Positions 22,678 to 30,578 are shown, counted from the stretch's first letter. The stretch: DNA of 33,947 nt from Candidatus Eisenbergiella intestinipullorum (GCA_019119815.1 DWWH01000082.1:1-33947), one strand, 5' to 3'. Numbers and translations are program-made. The notes: generated by a model not told the origin, from the letters alone.

Positions 22678-25566
22678 TTACCTCCGCCTGCCGAACCACA
22701 GAGTCCGCAGCCAGCTGCGGATCCTTCCGGACGCTTTGCTGTCGGAAGCGGGACGCTGAGGGGCAGGCTTCTCATTGACATTTGCAGAAGGACCGGCATC
22801 CGGAAACGGGACGGAAGAAGGATGATTTTCCGCCTCTGTGCCCTTCCGGTAAAAACGGTTGCTGCTCCTGTTCCAGGGGGCCGGAGGAGCCGGAGGGGTA
22901 TGGGGCGGAGAGGCCGGATTTTGCCGGAGGTCTTCGGCGGCTCCGTCCACAGCAGCCATTTTCGGGGAATCCGTTTTGGCGCCTGTCGGCATCTGTCCGT
23001 TTCCGTTCTCCTTTCCGTTTTCCTGTACGGGGAAGGTGAGAACGGCCTTGAACAGGTCTCCGTCCACCTCGATGTGCATACTGCCTCCCTGCAGCTCGGT
23101 AAAGCTTTTGGCAATGGCAAGGCCAAGGCCGCTTCCTTCCGTATTACGGGAGCCGTCCCCGCGGACAAACCGTTCCGTCAGTTCATTGGGATCGACGGAA
23201 AGTTCGGAGGCGGAAATATTCTTCAGCTCAATTTTTACAATTTCCCGTTCTCTTCCGCCTTCCCGGGAGACAGTTTCCCGGGGAAGCAATTCCCGTTCCT
23301 CTGTCAGGCTCACATACACTCTGGTGCCCTTCATCGCATACTTGATGATGTTGGTATACAGGTTGTCAAAGATTCGATAGGTTTTCTGACTGTCCAAGGA
23401 GAGAATGACCCTTTTTTCCGGGAAACGGAACCGGAAATCCAGGCCGGCAGCACTGATTCTGTCCTCCTGTTCCAGATACGCCTGCCTGAGCAGATTGCAG
23501 ATATCCACGTTAACAATATGAAGAGTAACCGCCCTGCTGCTCGCCTTACTGATTTCAAACAGGTCCTCGATCAGAACCTTCAGACGGTTGGCCTTCTTCT
23601 GCAGAACCGCGAGATATTCCGCCTGCTTTTCCGGGGTAACACCGGGCTCCTTCAGCAGATCGATATAGGTGATGATGGCCGTCAGAGGCGTTTTCAGGTC
23701 GTGGGAGACATTGGTGATCAGTTCGGTTTTCATCCTCTGGCTTCTGACTTCTTCCTCCACAGCGCGCTTAAAATCCGACTGGATCCGGCGCAGCTGGGAT
23801 TTATAGCTTTCAAAGACGCCGAAATCCTCCGAGAGCGCCGTATCCAGATTGCCCTGCGCAATGGAGCTGGTCGCGCGCAGCAGCTTCCGGTATTTCTCCT
23901 GAATTCCCATCACATATTTTTTCAGGATAAAGTATACGATCACCGTGTAGATGACCAGGCCCAGGATCCCGGCAAACCAGAAGCAGCAGATCAGCATCAG
24001 GATGAAGAAATTGACGCCAAGCACCTTCAGGATAATCCGGTTCGCATCCGTCCCGATGTCATAGCGGATCAGATCCGTATAAAAATCCCGGCAGGCTTTT
24101 TTGACCCGGCTGTAAACCCTGTGCCAGTATTTGCAGATGAGGCTTCGCTCCTTCAGACTGCCTCTACGGATACCTGCCAGACCGGAACCGATCAGGAAGG
24201 CGGCGGCAAAAAGCGCTGCGAGGAACAGAAAAAGGGCGGCTCGATCCAGCGGAATCCGGAAGAGCTTTCCATCGCCTCCCATTCCGGTACGGATGCTCTG
24301 GAGGAAAATCCCGTTCTCATATTCAGCGGTGAAACGGACCACAGGATAGACGGAATACCCCACAAGCATGATCACAAGTATGGCGGCGGCCTCGATATAA
24401 AGACCGCGGGAACGTCTTTTTTCCGATCCGGCTTCTGACGCCTGGGACTCCTCATACAGCGCGGCCATCCTGCGCCGCTCCGACATCAGCTTCCAGATGA
24501 GGCCGGCACAGGCGCAGAGAAACAGCAGGAACAGATAAACGGGAGCGACGCCCGCCTCATGGTAGCTGTTTTCCATCGCCAGATAGAGGCTCACCCGGTC
24601 AGAAAGGGGGTTCCCGCTCTGAAACAGAGCGTCATACTGCTCCTGCGTCAGTCCATATATGACCCGCATATCCGTGGGATGACTGAGGGTGAGACGAAGG
24701 ATGGCGTACTGCTCTCCATATTCGTCATAAACCCGGTAAGTGGATGCCTGCCCGTCCGGATCCAGTTCCTGGCTGCCGCCATCATCATTCAGAAAAAGCT
24801 GCCGTTCGTGTCCGGCGCTCTGCACGGTATTGATGAACTGTCTGGCATGGTCCGGACAGCGGACGGAAACATTTCCCACGTTTCCGGCACTGTCATATTC
24901 CAGGCTGACATAGTAAACATAATCCTGCTGTCCGTCAGAATCCTCCCCGTCTCTGGCGACGGCGCCGGGAAGGCTGCTTCCGCTGTTGGAAAGAACGGTC
25001 CCGGAATCCAGATCCTCCACATAATAGTCCATGGAACCGCCATAGGAGGACAGCATCTCTTCATATCCGGACAGCGTGGATTCCAGACTGGTTTTCTGTT
25101 CGGAAACAATGTTTTCCGCATGGCGCAGAATGGTCTGAAAATCCTCTTCCGATTCCGCTTCAAGGGAAGAAAGACCGTCCTGCGCATATCCATACCAGAC
25201 AGAATCTGGGTCCTGCCATGTTTCCAGCAGGGAACGGAGCGCTTCTTCATCAGAAGAGACGGATTCGCCATCTGCCGTTTCCAGATCCTCATGAAGATAC
25301 AGATCGGAATAGCTGTACTGCGTCTGGTCCGTCTTTTCACGCAGATATTTGTACTGTACATAGTTGACAGAAAGCAGATCATTCACAAAATCGCTGGAAA
25401 TCAGAGGATCTGTATAGGCCGCCTGCGCTCTTTCCCGGAAAAAGGGGAAAAGCGACAGAAAAATGACGGATGCGGCCAGTCCGGCTGCAACTGCTCCTGC
25501 CAGAGATGCGCGTGCCACGGCAAATGGCAGAAAATAAGGTTTACTGCTTTTCCATTTTGTATCCAA
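22678..25566 (-). CDS. Sensor histidine kinase with large extracellular region and C-terminal Pro-rich tail
   Basis: Membrane sensor kinase of 962 residues paired with the overlapping response-regulator gene. Order: membrane helix (about 15-43); large extracellular acidic region (44-335); further helices near 340-360, 390-412, 442-465 and 515-550; a HAMP-like stretch (RKLLRATSSIAQGNLDTAL, about 557-575); the His box NVSHDLKTPLTAI with His622; an N-box NLYTNIIKYAM (about 735); and a G-box GSGLGLAIAKS (about 812). The catalytic part resembles VanS-like kinases. A tail of about 110 residues follows the ATPase domain: Asn/Gly/Pro-rich, a PASPPHTPPAPPAPW run, ending with GRIRSWLRTLWFGRRR, basic and amphipathic. 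The signal is unknown. The start ATG overlaps the regulator gene by 26 bases. Confidence 0.92.
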   Translation of the reverse strand: MDTKWKSSKPYFLPFAVARASLAGAVAAGLAASVIFLSLFPFFRERAQAAYTDPLISSDFVNDLLSVNYVQYKYLREKTDQTQYSYSDLYLHEDLETADGESVSSDEEALRSLLETWQDPDSVWYGYAQDGLSSLEAESEEDFQTILRHAENIVSEQKTSLESTLSGYEEMLSSYGGSMDYYVEDLDSGTVLSNSGSSLPGAVARDGEDSDGQQDYVYYVSLEYDSAGNVGNVSVRCPDHARQFINTVQSAGHERQLFLNDDGGSQELDPDGQASTYRVYDEYGEQYAILRLTLSHPTDMRVIYGLTQEQYDALFQSGNPLSDRVSLYLAMENSYHEAGVAPVYLFLLFLCACAGLIWKLMSERRRMAALYEESQASEAGSEKRRSRGLYIEAAAILVIMLVGYSVYPVVRFTAEYENGIFLQSIRTGMGGDGKLFRIPLDRAALFLFLAALFAAAFLIGSGLAGIRRGSLKERSLICKYWHRVYSRVKKACRDFYTDLIRYDIGTDANRIILKVLGVNFFILMLICCFWFAGILGLVIYTVIVYFILKKYVMGIQEKYRKLLRATSSIAQGNLDTALSEDFGVFESYKSQLRRIQSDFKRAVEEEVRSQRMKTELITNVSHDLKTPLTAIITYIDLLKEPGVTPEKQAEYLAVLQKKANRLKVLIEDLFEISKASSRAVTLHIVNVDICNLLRQAYLEQEDRISAAGLDFRFRFPEKRVILSLDSQKTYRIFDNLYTNIIKYAMKGTRVYVSLTEERELLPRETVSREGGREREIVKIELKNISASELSVDPNELTERFVRGDGSRNTEGSGLGLAIAKSFTELQGGSMHIEVDGDLFKAVLTFPVQENGKENGNGQMPTGAKTDSPKMAAVDGAAEDLRQNPASPPHTPPAPPAPWNRSSNRFYRKGTEAENHPSSVPFPDAGPSANVNEKPAPQRPASDSKASGRIRSWLRTLWFGRRR

Positions 25567-26257
25567 CGCCCCACACCACCTTTAAATATTTCGGATTTTT
25601 CGGATCGATTTCGATTTTTTCCCTGATCTTGCGGATGTGGACCATAATGGTATCGGTATTGATCGCTTTCTCATTCCAGATGCGTTCATAGATCTCATCG
25701 GCGGAGAAAACCCTGCCGGGATTCTTGATCAGAAGCAGGAGGATCTTGAATTCGATGGGGGTCAGCCGGACCGGATTCCCATCCACAAATACCTCGACCG
25801 TTTCTTCATTCACTTCAATTCCGCCGAGCACATGATAAGTATCCTTTTCTGGTTCGGTTGCCCTGCTGAGGGCTTCCAGGTATCTGGCATGCCGGCGCAG
25901 GTGGGAATTCACCCTCGCAAGAAGCTCCATCGTGGTAAACGGCTTCGTTACATAGTCGTCCGCCCCCATGTTCAGGCCCATGATCTTATCCACCTCTTCC
26001 GACTTGGCGGAAAGCATGATGACGGGAAAATCATATCCCTTTTCCCGTACCTTCATCATCATGGTGATTCCGTCCATGCGCGGCATCATGATATCGACGA
26101 TGGCCAGATGAATCTCTTCCTTCTCTATGATTTCCAGCCCCTCCACACCGTCGCCGGCCTGAAAGACCACGTATCCCTGATTCCTCAGGTAGATATCAAT
26201 GCCCTCCCGGATATCCTTATCATCCTCTACGACCAGAATATGATTGGTTTCCAACAC
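25541..26257 (-). CDS. OmpR/PhoB-family response regulator
   Basis: A 238-residue DNA-binding response regulator. The receiver domain (1-120) has acidic residues Asp12 and Asp13, phospho-acceptor Asp55 in AIVDIMMP, Ser83 and Lys105 (VTKPF). The winged-helix output domain (about 140-238) has LTPIEFKILLLLIKNPGRVF, IWNEKAINTDTIMVHIRKIR and KVVWGVGYKM. It is closest in look to VanR-type regulators and surely works with the following kinase. The start is GTG 26257 (complement), with GGAGG eight bases before it. The promoter probably lies at 26353-26358. Target genes are unknown. Confidence 0.95.
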   Translation of the reverse strand: MLETNHILVVEDDKDIREGIDIYLRNQGYVVFQAGDGVEGLEIIEKEEIHLAIVDIMMPRMDGITMMMKVREKGYDFPVIMLSAKSEEVDKIMGLNMGADDYVTKPFTTMELLARVNSHLRRHARYLEALSRATEPEKDTYHVLGGIEVNEETVEVFVDGNPVRLTPIEFKILLLLIKNPGRVFSADEIYERIWNEKAINTDTIMVHIRKIREKIEIDPKNPKYLKVVWGVGYKMEKQ

Positions 26258-26300
26258 TATGAACCTCCCTGTAATTGATTATGACTGACGCGTTCCGGCT

Positions 26301-26343
26301 GTCCGCTTCTTCCGGGTCCGGAAACACGGTACAAAAAGCGGAC
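26301..26343 (-). promoter_or_regulatory. Leader hairpin of the two-component operon
   Basis: GTCCGCTT (26301-26308) pairs with AAGCGGAC (26336-26343), and inside is TTCCGG-GT-CCGGAA (26310-26323). The structure lies in the roughly 90-base leader between the likely promoter (26353-26358) and the GTG start, so it could be an attenuator or a protein-binding site. There is no T tract after it. Confidence 0.45.
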
Positions 26344-26352
26344 AACAAAGGC

Positions 26353-26358
26353 ATTATA
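26353..26358 (-). promoter_or_regulatory. Extended -10 promoter of the two-component operon
   Basis: On the minus strand the sequence reads TGTTATAAT: a perfect -10 TATAAT (complement of 26353-26358) preceded by the TGn extension. The -35 region is poor. Between this promoter and the LysM gene end (26359-26595) I see no gene; the stretch is A/G-rich with AAGCTTTG and poly-A/T runs, and a weak hairpin (AGGCC/GGCCT, about 26550-26580) that may end the LysM transcript. Confidence 0.6.
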
Positions 26359-26595
26359 ACATACATCCTGTCACGCCGCCACAGGCTCTGGGAGAAATGG
26401 CGGCAGATCTGTTTCCAGGGTGATTTTTTCAAAACCGGGATCCGCTCCGTTCGATCAGGATACCATCAGGATAATCCGGAAAGCTGAAAAATACGGGCAG
26501 GAAAACCGGAAAAATTTCTTAAAAAAAGCTTTGTTTTTCTGAAAAAGGAGGCCGGGGCCGAATAATGGAAAAGGGGGCCTGCGTCTTCGGCGGAT

Positions 26596-26949
26596 TCACC
26601 GCCTGAATTCCGAAGAGTAATAGGGAATAATCAGATAATCCCCCTGCCGGATATCAGAATCCAGCAGATGATTGATCTGTATGACCTCCTGCAGGAACTC
26701 CTGTCTCGATTCAAAAGAACCGTTTTTATACGCGGCTGCAATCGACCACAGAGAATCCCCCTCCTCTATGCGGATGCTGGTATAATATTTGTAAACGGGA
26801 TCGGGAGAAACGTCCCTGGCCCGGACAATGAAACCGCCGCCGGTCATGGAAAGCGTAAGGAGAACAGCTGCTGCAAACAGAGACAGACGGCGTCTGAGCT
26901 GTCTCTGCCTTCTGATCCGGTTCCTTCTTATCCTCTCTTCTGCCTTCAT
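26596..26949 (-). CDS. LysM-domain membrane protein, YneA-like SOS candidate
   Basis: A 117-residue protein with a very basic N-terminus (many Arg, residues 4-22), one membrane helix (about 23-42) and an extracellular C-terminal LysM domain (about 58-110, SIRIEEGDSLWSIA to GDYLIIPYY) that binds peptidoglycan. It lies divergent from lexA, the same layout as yneA in Bacillus, whose product blocks division during DNA damage. The sequence between them has a consensus promoter facing this gene and three LexA boxes over it, so SOS control is strongly supported. The division-inhibitor role is inferred from synteny and domain plan. ATG 26949 (complement) has AGGAGG-rich upstream sequence; an ATG 27 bases earlier lacks a ribosome site. 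Confidence 0.82.
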   Translation of the reverse strand: MKAEERIRRNRIRRQRQLRRRLSLFAAAVLLTLSMTGGGFIVRARDVSPDPVYKYYTSIRIEEGDSLWSIAAAYKNGSFESRQEFLQEVIQINHLLDSDIRQGDYLIIPYYSSEFRR

Positions 26950-26976
26950 CCTCTTCCCTCCTCCTGAGCTGAACAT

Positions 26977-27003
26977 CGAACAGATGTTGCGAACACACGT
27001 TCC
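26977..27003. promoter_or_regulatory. Two adjoining LexA boxes
   Basis: CGAACAGATGTTGC (26977-26990) and CGAACACACGTTCC (26990-27003). The second fits the Gram-positive LexA consensus CGAACRNRYGTTYC at every position; the first misses one. They lie between the LysM gene promoter and its start, in the 5' leader region. Confidence 0.85.
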
Positions 27004-27018
27004 TTTTGCTGTATCTGA

Positions 27019-27047
27019 ATTATATCGAACACAGATTCGAATGTCAA
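27019..27047 (-). promoter_or_regulatory. Full-consensus promoter of the LysM gene
   Basis: On the minus strand: TTGACA (complement of 27042-27047), exactly 17 bp, TATAAT (complement of 27019-27024). Both hexamers are perfect, so without repression this would be a very strong promoter. A LexA-like box fills the spacer. Confidence 0.9.
27026..27039. promoter_or_regulatory. LexA-like box in the promoter spacer
   Basis: CGAACACAGATTCG differs from the CGAAC-N4-GTTCG palindrome at one position. It sits between the -35 and -10 boxes of the LysM gene promoter, where a bound repressor would exclude RNA polymerase. Confidence 0.7.
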
Positions 27048-27066
27048 GGGGGAAATGCCGGAAAAT

Positions 27067-27080
27067 CGAACGGATTTTCG
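27067..27080. promoter_or_regulatory. Possible LexA box before lexA
   Basis: CGAACGGATTTTCG differs from CGAAC-N4-GTTCG at one core position. It ends 10 bases before the -35 box of lexA, consistent with autoregulation, but it is a weaker match than the boxes at 26977-27003. Confidence 0.5.
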
Positions 27081-27090
27081 GAATATGTGT

Positions 27091-27119
27091 TTGCTTTTCC
27101 GGCTTCCATGTGTTATACT
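27091..27119 (+). promoter_or_regulatory. Promoter of lexA
   Basis: TTGCTT (27091-27096), 17 bp, TATACT (27114-27119), with a TGT extension just before the -10 box. The leader to ATG 27189 is about 60 bases. Confidence 0.75.
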
Positions 27120-27188
27120 TTTTCCAACATAAAAAGAGGGAAACAGGCGGATCCGTTCAGGAAAAGACCGCTGAAGGAGGATAAGATT

Positions 27189-27809
27189 ATGGCACAGGGA
27201 AAGATCACTGCAAAGCAGCAGGAAATCCTTTCGTTTATAAAGGAACAGATACTGGAAAAGGGATATCCGCCCGCAGTAAGAGAAATCTGCGAAGCGGTGC
27301 ATCTGAAGTCCACCTCTTCGGTCCACTCCCACCTGGAGACGCTGGAGAAGAACGGCTTTATCCGCCGGGATCCCACCAAGCCGCGCGCGATTGAGATCTG
27401 TGACGACAGCTTTCAGGCTGTCAGGTCGGAAATGGTCAGTCTGCCCGTGATCGGAAATGTGGCTGCCGGACAGCCCATTCTTGCGGAAGAGAATATTGAG
27501 AGTTATTTCCCGGTTCCTTCGGAATATGTCCCGAACGGAGAACCCTCCTTCATTCTGAAGGTACGGGGAGATTCCATGATCAATGCCGGAATCCGCAACG
27601 GGGATCAGATTTTTGTACAGAGCTGTTCCGGCGCGCATAACGGGGACATTGTCGTGGCCCTGATCGAGGATTCCGCTACGGTAAAGACTTTCTACCGGGA
27701 GAAGGGACATATCCGCCTGCAGCCGGAAAACGATGCCATGGAGCCGATCATTGTGAATGACTGCAGGATTCTTGGGAAGGTGTTCGGCGTATTCCGGATC
27801 TATCACTGA
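27189..27809 (+). CDS. lexA: SOS repressor LexA
   Basis: Transcriptional repressor of the DNA-damage response that cleaves itself when RecA filaments form. The 206-residue protein has an N-terminal winged helix (about 1-70, [13 protein letters not shown] and [18 protein letters not shown]) and a C-terminal S24 latent peptidase. The scissile bond is Ala93-Gly94 in NVAAGQP; the catalytic pair is Ser129 (GDSM) and Lys166 (ATVK). All key residues are present, so it should be a working repressor. ATG 27189 has AAGGAGG eight bases upstream; longer in-frame reading to 27006 crosses the promoter and is discarded. It is divergent from the LysM gene, with shared operators. Confidence 0.97.
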   Translation: MAQGKITAKQQEILSFIKEQILEKGYPPAVREICEAVHLKSTSSVHSHLETLEKNGFIRRDPTKPRAIEICDDSFQAVRSEMVSLPVIGNVAAGQPILAEENIESYFPVPSEYVPNGEPSFILKVRGDSMINAGIRNGDQIFVQSCSGAHNGDIVVALIEDSATVKTFYREKGHIRLQPENDAMEPIIVNDCRILGKVFGVFRIYH

Positions 27810-27825
27810 TCCGAAGGCGCAGTGA

Positions 27826-27870
27826 CCGGGTCAGGATGGCTTTTTCATCAGTCAGTGCATCCTGACCCGG
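27826..27870. repeat. 13-bp perfect inverted repeat between lexA and the GNAT gene
   Basis: CCGGGTCAGGATG (27826-27838) pairs with CATCCTGACCCGG (27858-27870), 19-nt loop. The right arm encodes the last residues of the minus-strand acetyltransferase; the left arm is outside it. It is a probable shared terminator for the two convergent genes, though only a short T run (in the loop) is present. The overlap of coding sequence with one arm is unusual. Confidence 0.65.
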
Positions 27871-28532
27871 TACCAGTACAGATAGATTTCCTGAAAGCCC
27901 AGGGAACGATAGAGGGAAAGAGCTTCCGCGCTGGAGGCCAGAACCTGCAGATGGACGCTTTTGACGCCTGCCTGGAAGCCCGCTTCCATGAGGGTCCGGC
28001 AGATGGCCGTGCCGAGTCCCTGACGGCGGTATCCGGGGCTGACATGGATGTCGTACAGTCCCATGGTATCTTCCTCAAAAATCCCGGTTCCCCCGGCGAT
28101 GACCGTTCCGTTTTTCCGGAGGAAGGCTTCTATTTTATTTCCTTTATTTCCCCTGCGGCAGCAGTCCGGCTCCGGCATGGGATTCTTCCCATCCTGCCTG
28201 GGGAGGGCGGGAAGCGATCCGGCCCTGCATTCCAGCACTTTCGTTTTTCCCATGATGACATAGCCTCTCTGTTCAAGCTGCTGATCCAGGGCGGCTGGTA
28301 CGTTGGAAGTCATTTTGAAGGCGCAGGGAAGGGAATGGGCCGCAAATTTTTTCTCACAGAAATCTATTTTATCTTCATAGGAACGGGTGGACAGATAAAG
28401 GGGAAGCACACAGCTGTCCCGCCAGTCTCCGCCTTCCCGGAACCGCAGGATCCAGCCGTCGCATACCTCTGTATGGATGGAAGGAAACGCATTCAGGGAA
28501 AGCTCTTCATATCTGAGCGCCGCAAAGTTCAT
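27852..28532 (-). CDS. GNAT-family N-acetyltransferase
   Basis: A 226-residue acetyl-CoA-dependent acetyltransferase. The GNAT core is in the C-terminal half: GLYDIHVSPGYRRQGLGTAI, with the acetyl-CoA pyrophosphate loop RRQGLGTA, and LYRSLGFQEIYLYWYR at the end. The N-terminal half (WILRFREGGDWRDSCVLPLY, then FKMTSNVPAALDQQLEQRGY) resembles the extra domain of a Firmicutes two-part GNAT group. The middle (about residues 105-135) is short and rich in Cys, Pro and Arg, where related proteins have a longer linker, so it may be a compact version. The substrate is unknown. AAAGGCGG precedes the ATG. It is convergent with lexA. Confidence 0.82.
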   Translation of the reverse strand: MNFAALRYEELSLNAFPSIHTEVCDGWILRFREGGDWRDSCVLPLYLSTRSYEDKIDFCEKKFAAHSLPCAFKMTSNVPAALDQQLEQRGYVIMGKTKVLECRAGSLPALPRQDGKNPMPEPDCCRRGNKGNKIEAFLRKNGTVIAGGTGIFEEDTMGLYDIHVSPGYRRQGLGTAICRTLMEAGFQAGVKSVHLQVLASSAEALSLYRSLGFQEIYLYWYRVRMH

Positions 28533-28625
28533 CGTGATTCCGCCTTTCTGTAACGATACATATCTGATTCTGCATTCATTTTACCAGATAAAGAAGGAAT
28601 AAAATACAGGATTTGTGCTTTCAAT

Positions 28626-28655
28626 CTTGCAGACAGTGCTGTAAGGCTTTATAAT
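28626..28655 (+). promoter_or_regulatory. Promoter and operator-like palindrome of the AraC gene
   Basis: TTGCAG (28627-28632), 17 bp, TATAAT (28650-28655). An inverted repeat, CTTGCAG (28626-28632) and CTGTAAG (28639-28645) with six bases between, and a perfect ACAG-TG-CTGT core, covers the -35 box and spacer. That position suits repression, perhaps by the regulator itself. Confidence 0.7.
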
Positions 28656-28690
28656 GGCTTCAACAGAACGCGGAAAGAAGGGATGGAAAA

Positions 28691-29551
28691 TTGTACAGCC
28701 GGATGGAACTGGATAAGAATGAAAAAAAAGGGTATCTGGATCATGATTTCAGGATGTTTCATCTGAAGGAGGAAGGACCGCTGGAAGTTGCTTCCCATTA
28801 TCACGATTTTGACAAGGTCCTGCTCTTTCTGGGGGGAAACGCGGCCTATTCCATTGAAGGCAGAAGGTATGAGCTGCGCCCGTTTGATATCGTTCTGGTA
28901 AACGCCGGCCAGCTTCACCGCCCCATCGTGCAGGAAGGAAGCCCCTATGAGCGGATCATCATTTACATCTCTACCGGCTTTCTGGCCGGATACCGCACGG
29001 ACTCCTGCGATCTGCGGTTCTGCTTTCAGGAAGCGCAGAAACGGCGCGGAAACGTGCTCAGGATGGAAAATCTGGAGAAAAGCAGCCTGTACTACGGAAT
29101 CCGCCGTCTGGAGCAGTCTTTTCAGGAGCAGGATTATGGACAGGAACTGTATCAGAGAGTCCTGTTTCTGGAATTCATGATTCTGTTAAACCGGGCGCTT
29201 CTCCATAACCGGGTAAATTATCTGGAAAACCGGGTATCCAATCAGAAAATCGCTTCCATCATCGATTATATCAACGACCATTTGTCGGAAGAAATTACGG
29301 TGGACGGACTTGCGGAACGTTTTTTTCTGAGCCGTTCCCATCTCATGCACCTGTTCAAGGCGGAAACGGACTATTCCGTCGGGGCCTATATCAATGAAAA
29401 AAGGCTCCTGCTGTCCAAATCCCTGATTCAGAACGGGATGCCGGCAACAGAAGCCTGTTATGAAAGCGGATTCCGCGATTATTCCACCTTCTGCAGGGCG
29501 TTTCGAAAGAAATATCAGACCACGCCCCGCAACGCGGGAAAACTGCTGTGA
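28691..29551 (+). CDS. AraC-family transcriptional regulator
   Basis: A 286-residue regulator. The N-terminal cupin-like sensing domain (about 1-150) has SHYHDFDKVLLFLGGNAAYS and the LRPFDIVLVNAGQLHRPIV strand, a typical AraC_binding fold. The C-terminal pair of helix-turn-helix motifs (about 190-286) has ITVDGLAERFFLSRSHLMHL and ATEACYESGFRDYSTFCRAF. The ligand and target genes are not evident; neighbours are a GNAT gene and the rsfS cluster on the other strand, so it is an orphan or acts elsewhere. TTG 28691 has AAGGG at 28678-28682, eight bases away; the first in-frame ATG (28703) lacks a ribosome site. Confidence 0.9.
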   Translation: MYSRMELDKNEKKGYLDHDFRMFHLKEEGPLEVASHYHDFDKVLLFLGGNAAYSIEGRRYELRPFDIVLVNAGQLHRPIVQEGSPYERIIIYISTGFLAGYRTDSCDLRFCFQEAQKRRGNVLRMENLEKSSLYYGIRRLEQSFQEQDYGQELYQRVLFLEFMILLNRALLHNRVNYLENRVSNQKIASIIDYINDHLSEEITVDGLAERFFLSRSHLMHLFKAETDYSVGAYINEKRLLLSKSLIQNGMPATEACYESGFRDYSTFCRAFRKKYQTTPRNAGKLL

Positions 29552-29576
29552 GAATTCTCAAAATAGAAGAATTCTC

Positions 29577-29615
29577 AAAAAAGCTGAGGCGGCAGCGAAA
29601 AGGCCGCTTACAGCT
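29577..29615 (-). terminator. Terminator of the rplU-rsfS operon
   Basis: On the minus strand: AGCTG, 3 nt, GCGGC, 9-nt loop, GCCGC, then CAGCT, followed by T6 (complement of 29577-29582). The stem contains the rsfS stop codon (29608-29610). Just beyond it, an imperfect direct repeat GAATTCTCAAAA occurs at 29552-29563 and 29569-29580, in the short gap before the AraC gene end. Confidence 0.75.
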
Positions 29616-29964
29616 CAGAAGGATCAATCCTTCTGCCGTCGCGCCAGATGCGCTCCAGATCATAAAACAGCCGGTTTTCCCGGTCAAAAATATGAACGAT
29701 GATATCGCCGTAATCCATCAGCACCCAGTTGGCGGTATTATACCCTTCCACCTGGCGCGGGGAGATTCCGGCGCGTCCCAGCTTCTCTTCTACATTATCC
29801 GCAAGCGCCTGAACCTGGTTGCGGTTATTTCCGCTTGCGATCAGAAAATAATCGGCAAGAACGGTGACGCCGCTGATGTCGATCACGCTGAGATCTTCGG
29901 CTTTCTTTTCCTCCAGCGCTTCTTTGGCGAGCTTCGCCATTTCCTTCGCATTCATTTCTGTCAT
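29608..29964 (-). CDS. rsfS: Ribosome silencing factor RsfS
   Basis: Binds L14 of the large ribosomal subunit and blocks subunit joining in nutrient-poor growth. The 118-residue length is typical. Conserved stretches are DLSVIDISGVTVLADYFLIA, SGNNRNQVQALADNVEE and GYNTANWVLMDYGDIIVHIF. The start ATG overlaps the yqeK stop by four bases, so it is translationally coupled. It is the last gene of the minus-strand ribosome-assembly cluster; order nadD-yqeK-rsfS is conserved in Firmicutes. Confidence 0.96.
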   Translation of the reverse strand: MTEMNAKEMAKLAKEALEEKKAEDLSVIDISGVTVLADYFLIASGNNRNQVQALADNVEEKLGRAGISPRQVEGYNTANWVLMDYGDIIVHIFDRENRLFYDLERIWRDGRRIDPSEL

Positions 29965-30578
29965 GGACGGCCTCCTTTCTCTCTTTCGGCCCTGTAATAT
30001 TCATAGGTCTGCTGTGTCATGGGATCGATTTCCGTCTTGGACGCGGACAGATAGGTCAGAGTATCCCGCAGGATCAGAAACAGACATTCATCCAGATCCT
30101 CGAACGCCAGCTTTCTGGCCTGCGGCAGGTTCGGAGCCTGATTCCTTCCCGGCTCGATGTAATCCGCGACATACAGGATCTTGTCCATCAGCCGCATTTC
30201 CGGCTTCCCGGTGGTATGCCAGGTGATGGCGTCCAGAATCTCCCGGTCCTCGATGCCATATTTGTGCCAGGCAAGAAAGCTTCCCACTTTGGCATGGAGA
30301 AGGGAAGGATTTTTCTGCTCCGCGGCATTGATGGCGATGCTGTGTTTGCTGCAGATGCGGAGCTGCTTTTCGCTGCTTAAGTTTTTCGCGCAGTCATGAA
30401 GAAGTCCGGCAATCTGTGCCTTTTTCATATCCGCACCATAACGCATGGCGAGCGCCGCCGCCGTAAAGGCAACGCCCAGCGTATGCTCATAACGTTTTGG
30501 ATCCAGTTCCCGTTCCATACATTTCCGCAGACTGACGGGATCGCTGCCGATTTTCTCTTCTTCTGTCCTGCTGCTCAT
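29961..30578 (-). CDS. yqeK: YqeK, HD-domain Ap4A hydrolase
   Basis: A 205-residue HD-domain protein. Members of this family hydrolyse diadenosine tetraphosphate symmetrically to two ADP using a bound metal. Metal-site motifs are RYEHTLGVA (His), IAGLLHDCAKN (HD pair), SLLHAKVG, and AITWHTTG with ILYVADYIEPGR later. It overlaps both nadD upstream and rsfS downstream by four bases (ATGA), an operon pattern common in Firmicutes. The activity is family knowledge, not shown by this sequence alone. Confidence 0.94.
   Translation of the reverse strand: MSSRTEEEKIGSDPVSLRKCMERELDPKRYEHTLGVAFTAAALAMRYGADMKKAQIAGLLHDCAKNLSSEKQLRICSKHSIAINAAEQKNPSLLHAKVGSFLAWHKYGIEDREILDAITWHTTGKPEMRLMDKILYVADYIEPGRNQAPNLPQARKLAFEDLDECLFLILRDTLTYLSASKTEIDPMTQQTYEYYRAEREKGGRP

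Noticed and set aside
22630..24438. Long plus-strand open frame of about 600 codons
   Set aside because: It lies fully opposite the histidine kinase gene, has no recognisable domain or ribosome site, and arises from codon bias of the real gene.
27006..27188. Upstream extension of LexA
   Set aside because: It would read through the lexA promoter; AAGGAGG before ATG 27189 and the normal LexA N-terminus decide the start.
29608..29619. TTACAGCTCAG match to the MITE end
   Set aside because: Eleven bases only, inside rsfS coding and terminator sequence, with no second end or target duplication; chance match. A similar GTTACAGCTGA at the rpmA start is likewise coding.
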